Source of the DNA: Whalleya microplaca
Taxonomy: Eukaryota > Ascomycota > Sordariomycetes > Xylariales > Xylariaceae
Assembly: GCA_022497155.1 (NCBI GenBank)
Contig: MU385717.1
Coordinates: 62,001 to 126,000, forward strand
Reading direction: 5' to 3'
DNA: 64,000 bases
Part shown: one piece after another, positions 59,996 to 64,000 of the stretch
Layout: each line of letters begins with the position of its first letter
How positions within the stretch are numbered: position 1 is the first letter of the stretch
Position numbers and translations under genes: made by a program
Notes under the pieces: model-generated
What the model was told of the DNA's origin: nothing
The model's input: only the letters and a program-made list of their open reading frames with translations
Databases searched by the model: none

Positions 59996-60656
59996 AATAG
60001 ATGAGTCACAGCTTATGTGTTATTTGGCTCACTATTGATGTTAGAGGACCCATCTGTGATCATATAGTATTATTCAGCTTAATTAAATGTCCCAGTTGAT
60101 ATGAATTTAGGACGGTTATGCACAGGGCCTATGGACCAGCTGCATTTAGCTTGTCTTTATTTTAGCAAAAGTATCATAATCACATGGGTTGACAACGGTG
60201 TGGTTAAGTATATGAAGTCTTTCAATTAGTATCTATATCAAGCTATTAGCTATGAATTCTATCTAGTTAATATTTTCGTAACCTCGAGTTCTGTCACAAG
60301 GGCTCATTATATGAGGGCTATTTCTCTTGATAATAAATGGCTATGGTCCTAAGGTCTGTGGTGGTGGTCTGTGCGCCCTGTCAGCTTAAGGAATCGTCAC
60401 CTAGTCACATGGAGCTCAGATCTCCATCATTAATACAACATCCATACCACCCCCCATACTTCAGGTCCCTGAAGAAGGGAAGTTTTTCTTGTGGGTGAGG
60501 GGAAGCCGATCAGGCCTAAATAACCTGACGGCGATCACGTGACCACGGACCAAATGGTCCGTGTGACAAGTTCTTTAGTCAGTAGGCTAACATGCCCAAG
60601 GTATATCTTCTCTACAGTCAAAACTCAGGCCATGACTAGACGTCAACAGCCATAGA
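59996..60656. other. Intergenic between convergent genes
   Basis: 661 bp of ordinary sequence with both 3' flanks; a GATCACGTGACC palindrome-like motif occurs near 60534. No gene. Confidence 0.55.
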
Positions 60657-61733
60657 TTAATTATCGCTGTTATTATTATCTAGATCATTAACCCCAAAGC
60701 CCCAGTAGATCCAGGGTGAGAATGGAGATAAGTCCAGCTTACCGACTTGAACTTTGGGGTATTTGAACTTCTGTGGCGAAAAGAAGGGTGTCATTGCTGG
60801 TATGAGTACGTCCTTGACTTTGACCCTTCTCTTGTACTGCCAACTGAGAGTCAGGAGACATAACAAAGAGAAGCCAAAGAAGTGTCTATCTTCGTGATTA
60901 CGACTTAGGCACCAATTAGTAGTGACATATGGGATCGTGCCCATATGCTCAATTGGCAACTCGGGATTGGACATTAAATCATACAAGTGGAGGATGAACC
61001 GACAGGCGAAATCCTCGTGGCTCCAGGAAGACCTATCAATTGGCGTTTCCCAGTGGCCATAACCGAGCCGCTGGCATCCCTTATCATCGCGGCCACGGAT
61101 CGATTGAGCAAGTCGATATTGAATTTTCCCCCAGACCGCATTTCTTGTCCGGCTATGTAGTTCAAGGTAATTTTGACAATACTGACTCCAGGGGACTGTC
61201 ACAGCTGGCGACGCTAGAAGTGCCTCGACCTCGGCGAATGTCTCCCAATATGGCTCGAGACCAAGGCTACAGATGAGGCTGCTCGCTCGATATTGGAAAT
61301 TGTCAGACTCAAAGGCATTCCTTTGGAGGTTGACTAAATTGTGAGTAATTTCCGAATACTCAGCCTGCTCATCAAGTCTGTAGCGTATTACATCTTCAAA
61401 ACTGACTTCACTGAGCTCCTGGGTGCAGGTATCGTGGTCAAAGCGCCAGCCAATCCTCTTCCAGCTTCTAGCGATAGTTGTCAGCCAATGCCCTAGATCC
61501 ATCCAGGCTGAACTGTCAGGGCCCATTACTTCGTCCGGAATCCCATCGTCAAATGGACGGCCGTATCTTATGCGCTGATTAGGTTGGTACTCGGGGTAGT
61601 CAGCCTGAATCTCGACAACATCATAGTTATGAAAGACTCTCTGTGACACATGGCCAGTGGGATGAATAAAAATCATTGGTTCGTCATACCAGTCACGTAC
61701 TGGGCGGCCCATTCTATAGTTCGAGGTACTCAT
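60657..61733 (-). CDS. Hypothetical protein, intronless
   Basis: The ATG at 61733 (MSTSNYRMGR) opens 358 aa; the frame remains open upstream to a TTG at 61847 without another ATG. The sequence is globular and Trp/Tyr-rich (WMDLGHWLTTIARSWKRIGW; SPWIYWGFGVND), with no TM segment, signal peptide or known catalytic motif. A DFACRFILHLYDLMSN helix and a FGFSLLCLLTLSWQYKRRVK helix give it a soluble helical character. I do not recognise a family. It sits near a SINE-like insertion, in a stretch of lineage-specific character. Confidence 0.65.
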   Translation of the reverse strand: MSTSNYRMGRPVRDWYDEPMIFIHPTGHVSQRVFHNYDVVEIQADYPEYQPNQRIRYGRPFDDGIPDEVMGPDSSAWMDLGHWLTTIARSWKRIGWRFDHDTCTQELSEVSFEDVIRYRLDEQAEYSEITHNLVNLQRNAFESDNFQYRASSLICSLGLEPYWETFAEVEALLASPAVTVPWSQYCQNYLELHSRTRNAVWGKIQYRLAQSIRGRDDKGCQRLGYGHWETPIDRSSWSHEDFACRFILHLYDLMSNPELPIEHMGTIPYVTTNWCLSRNHEDRHFFGFSLLCLLTLSWQYKRRVKVKDVLIPAMTPFFSPQKFKYPKVQVGKLDLSPFSPWIYWGFGVNDLDNNNSDN

Positions 61734-62541
61734 TTGAAATACTAGCCGTAATGAAATTTCTGGTGATGGCTGTGATGATGATTGTAATGATCTTAGTTCG
61801 CCAGACTTGGATTTCGAAAACTTGGTTTGATAAAGAGGAAAGGGCAATATATATACTAAAAGTGTACACTATTATTGTTTCACTGCTGTTAAAAAGGTTT
61901 ACTGTCGGCTGCTCATCTATCAGTACACGGAATCCTCCAGCGGCAGTCAAGAGAACAAAGAACATATATCCAGAACCTGAGGCTGTTCTTTGGATAAGTG
62001 GGTCATAGTTTTCAAGTTTCGAGAAAGGTTTGCTGTAAGAATGAATATGAAATAAAGTTATTTCTCTACACAAATGGCAATTGCTAAGAAATAACGAGGT
62101 TGGCACTTTTAGGGATTTATCCTGGTAAATTTTAGATATTCAATGATTCGCGGCCAAGGCTCCGACATGTTTCACTTCTCATTATATACCTAAGAACCTG
62201 CTAGAGGATTTAGATCTTGGCTCTCTCTGTTGACAAGAAATCCTGCATTCTTTGTAAAGTTTCTTTATATACTTAGGCAATGTAGAAACAATGGTTCGCA
62301 TATCTAGCTGCTAATATGTTAGCACTGAGGCTGGCATCCGACAGAGAGTTGGAGCAGCGTTCGCTGCTAATATTAACCAGCTTGAAATCATGCGTAAGTC
62401 TTGTCACAATGATATCAAACCAGTGTATTACTCAGATATTTTGTCTATCCAGATATAGCTTTGGTAATATTTTATTGAGAACATTTTACTTGGGAATGAC
62501 ATATGTATTATTTATTTTCAGATTCGGCTCCCAGTCCATCC
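61734..62541. other. Intergenic, AT-rich
   Basis: Upstream of the hypothetical gene; no supported frame. Confidence 0.5.
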
Positions 62542-62555
62542 TATACTTAGTCGTA
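62542..62555. repeat. 14-bp direct repeat, left copy (TATACTTAGTCGTA)
   Basis: Identical to 63044-63057; together they flank the SINE-like segment. Confidence 0.75.
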
Positions 62556-63043
62556 GCCTGGCAGCGTATTACGGTAGAGGGCGTAATGCGAGTGGGTTCG
62601 AATCTTGTTGTGGTAAACTTTTTTCTTTAGGCTTTCGGCTATACGCCGGGTAATTATAATAGTGCGGTCTGAGCTATTTATGTAAGATCAGGGGTTTGCC
62701 GTTAGCCCTAGCTACCACGGATCTGTCGCGTTACGATTACCTAATAAGGTCGAGGTCCCTGGCGTCGACCAGGTCCGCTAAATGTATTACTCCCTAACCT
62801 GATATAGCCGATAGCGGATATTAGTAGCGCCGACGCGCCGCTAACGCCGCCCGAAAGGAAGTAATATACAAACAGGAACAGCGGAGGAGTAATATAAAAG
62901 CAGGGGGGTAAAAGATTTTTATATCACGCAAAACGTTAGCTCTATCTCTAATAAGGTATTCTAACCGTCCCATACGCCATAAGGCGTCGCTATATATTTA
63001 GGTAGATAGCCCCTGGACGTTAACAAATTCATTATCATCATCA
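62556..63043 (+). mobile_element. SINE-like retroposon (candidate)
   Basis: A 488-bp segment bounded by perfect 14-bp direct repeats. Its 5' end is tRNA-like: GCCTGGCAGCG, then a GGTAGAG (D-arm 3' half) and, 35 bases after the start, GGGTTCGAATCTT (B box, one mismatch to consensus). Its 3' end is a short simple-sequence tail (ATTATCATCATCA). Variable-length target duplications, a pol III-type head and a repetitive tail are the marks of a SINE. Against this, a run of six T near 62621 would stop pol III early, and no second copy is present in the window. No protein is encoded. Confidence 0.5.
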
Positions 63044-63057
63044 TATACTTAGTCGTA
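63044..63057. repeat. 14-bp direct repeat, right copy (TATACTTAGTCGTA)
   Basis: Matches 62542-62555 exactly, following the ATCATCA tail of the SINE-like segment. Confidence 0.75.
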
Positions 63058-63786
63058 CCTATATATGCACAAGAGGAGCGCCTCAAGGTTAATAAATAAT
63101 CGCCTATCACTTAAAGACATCAAAAGTCATATAATGATTACTCAGCTACTTAATATTTTGGCCCTGGCTAGAAGACTGTGTCAATTGAAATAGTATAGCA
63201 CATAAGGAGTTGACAGCCAGCAGTAGCCTTGCCTTATATGTCGCCTTTTAAAGGTACCCCCGTATACAGGTTGCATCTGACAACATCAATCAATATGAAA
63301 AAACACCGCGCCTTGGTTCCAGAAGTTGATATTTGGGGGTTCATAAACCTATTGGTTATGAGATGCATGTGTCATACCCCAGATGTAATGCCAATTCAGC
63401 TGCAATGCAGGACCTTTCGCCTTTAACTAGCTTTGGCAACAGCATTATGCCTACTTACGCCCAAAGGAAACACTATTGCCAGCGCTAGTATCTCACATGC
63501 CTATCTCTCAATCCAGTTCATGTAGATTGCGACGCCGCGCTGAATCTCACCCTGTTGACAGCCGCATATCTGTGTCACTCCACCTGTAGGTATCAATCGT
63601 TTCAGTGGGGGTTGGGACTCACCAGAAAAGGGGCAAAAATACCCTACATAATTAAGCGTAGCTATCCCCCAGCATCAAGGCTGTCTTTAAAGCTTGAGCG
63701 GCTGACTATGGGTAGCCCATGAGCGTACTACACTTAGTCGCTACTGCTACAAAACCGTTGAAAATTACTTGATTCTAATAAGACGA
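63058..63786. other. Intergenic, promoter side of the last gene
   Basis: No gene recognised; short frames only. Confidence 0.5.
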
Positions 63787-64000
63787 ATGATGACTTGTTT
63801 ACTACTTCTGGCTCTGTCCTTCGGAATTCTGTTGAATTTAACCATAGTCGAAGGCGCTACCACTATCTTGACATTTTCTGACCTCAATTGCACATCATTT
63901 AGACAGACACTGCAAGGTGCAGACGGGTTTCCCGATGGTGATTGTACGAATTTCGAGGACCAGGTTGCCACTCCATATAGCAGCTTTATGATAAACACCG
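63787..64000 (+). CDS. Small secreted protein, 5' part (runs off the window)
   Basis: Tandem ATGs at 63787 and 63790 open a frame that is still open at the window end (71 codons visible). The start is a textbook secretion signal: MMTCLLLLALSFGILLN, a hydrophobic core, then VEGATT with a likely cleavage after VEG-A. The visible mature part is polar and acidic with two Cys (LNCTSF, GDCTNF), consistent with an extracellular protein. An opposite-strand frame over the same bases has only a GTG start and is less credible. Family and full length cannot be told from this piece. Confidence 0.55.
   Translation, partial: MMTCLLLLALSFGILLNLTIVEGATTILTFSDLNCTSFRQTLQGADGFPDGDCTNFEDQVATPYSSFMINT

Overview
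The window reads as nuclear DNA of a filamentous ascomycete (Pezizomycotina, most likely a Sordariomycete). The signs are short GT..AG introns with CTAAC-type branch points, a XlnR/Xyr1-type regulator, a NirA/NIT4-type regulator, other typical ascomycete families, and a transposon mutated in the manner of RIP (CpA to TpA, Gln codons turned into TAA/TAG). No rRNA gene, convincing tRNA gene or CRISPR array was found.

Left part (1-18.9 kb): a proline-rich fungal protein (2312-4237); a fungal SLATT two-TM protein with a coiled-coil tail (5662-6858); an FAD monooxygenase gene cut in two by a 3.3-kb RIP-mutated Mutator-like element with ~118-bp terminal inverted repeats and a 9-bp target duplication (7474-12147); a rhodopsin-fold membrane protein (13334-14513); and an APH-fold phosphotransferase (16682-17539). 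Gene density is low and the content is accessory in character.

Middle (18.9-42.4 kb): a membrane-anchored gamma-glutamylcyclotransferase-like protein; NAD-dependent glycerol-3-phosphate dehydrogenase, divergent from a NirA/NIT4-type Zn2Cys6 regulator; a 9.5-kb stretch with no recognisable gene; a XlnR/Xyr1 orthologue; and DcpS and a GILT-like thiol reductase that converge with a 35-bp overlap of coding sequence.

Right part (42.4-64 kb): a MITE-like hairpin element; a hexokinase-like gene of the atypical HxkC/XprF kind with an 18-nt exon; a six-exon DHA2/VBA-type MFS transporter; the splicing factor Cdc5/Cef1; a nine-exon allantoate-permease-type MFS transporter with a 17-nt exon; an unknown nuclear-looking protein; an AIG2-like cyclotransferase; an unknown protein; a SINE-like insertion with a 14-bp target duplication; and the 5' end of a small secreted-protein gene running off the window.

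Several genes fit a carbon/nitrogen-use theme (NirA-type and XlnR-type regulators, a hexokinase-like regulator, glycerol-3-phosphate dehydrogenase, two permeases), but nothing shows co-regulation. Splice models were built by hand from GT/AG sites and reading-frame phase; every multi-exon model given closes in frame.
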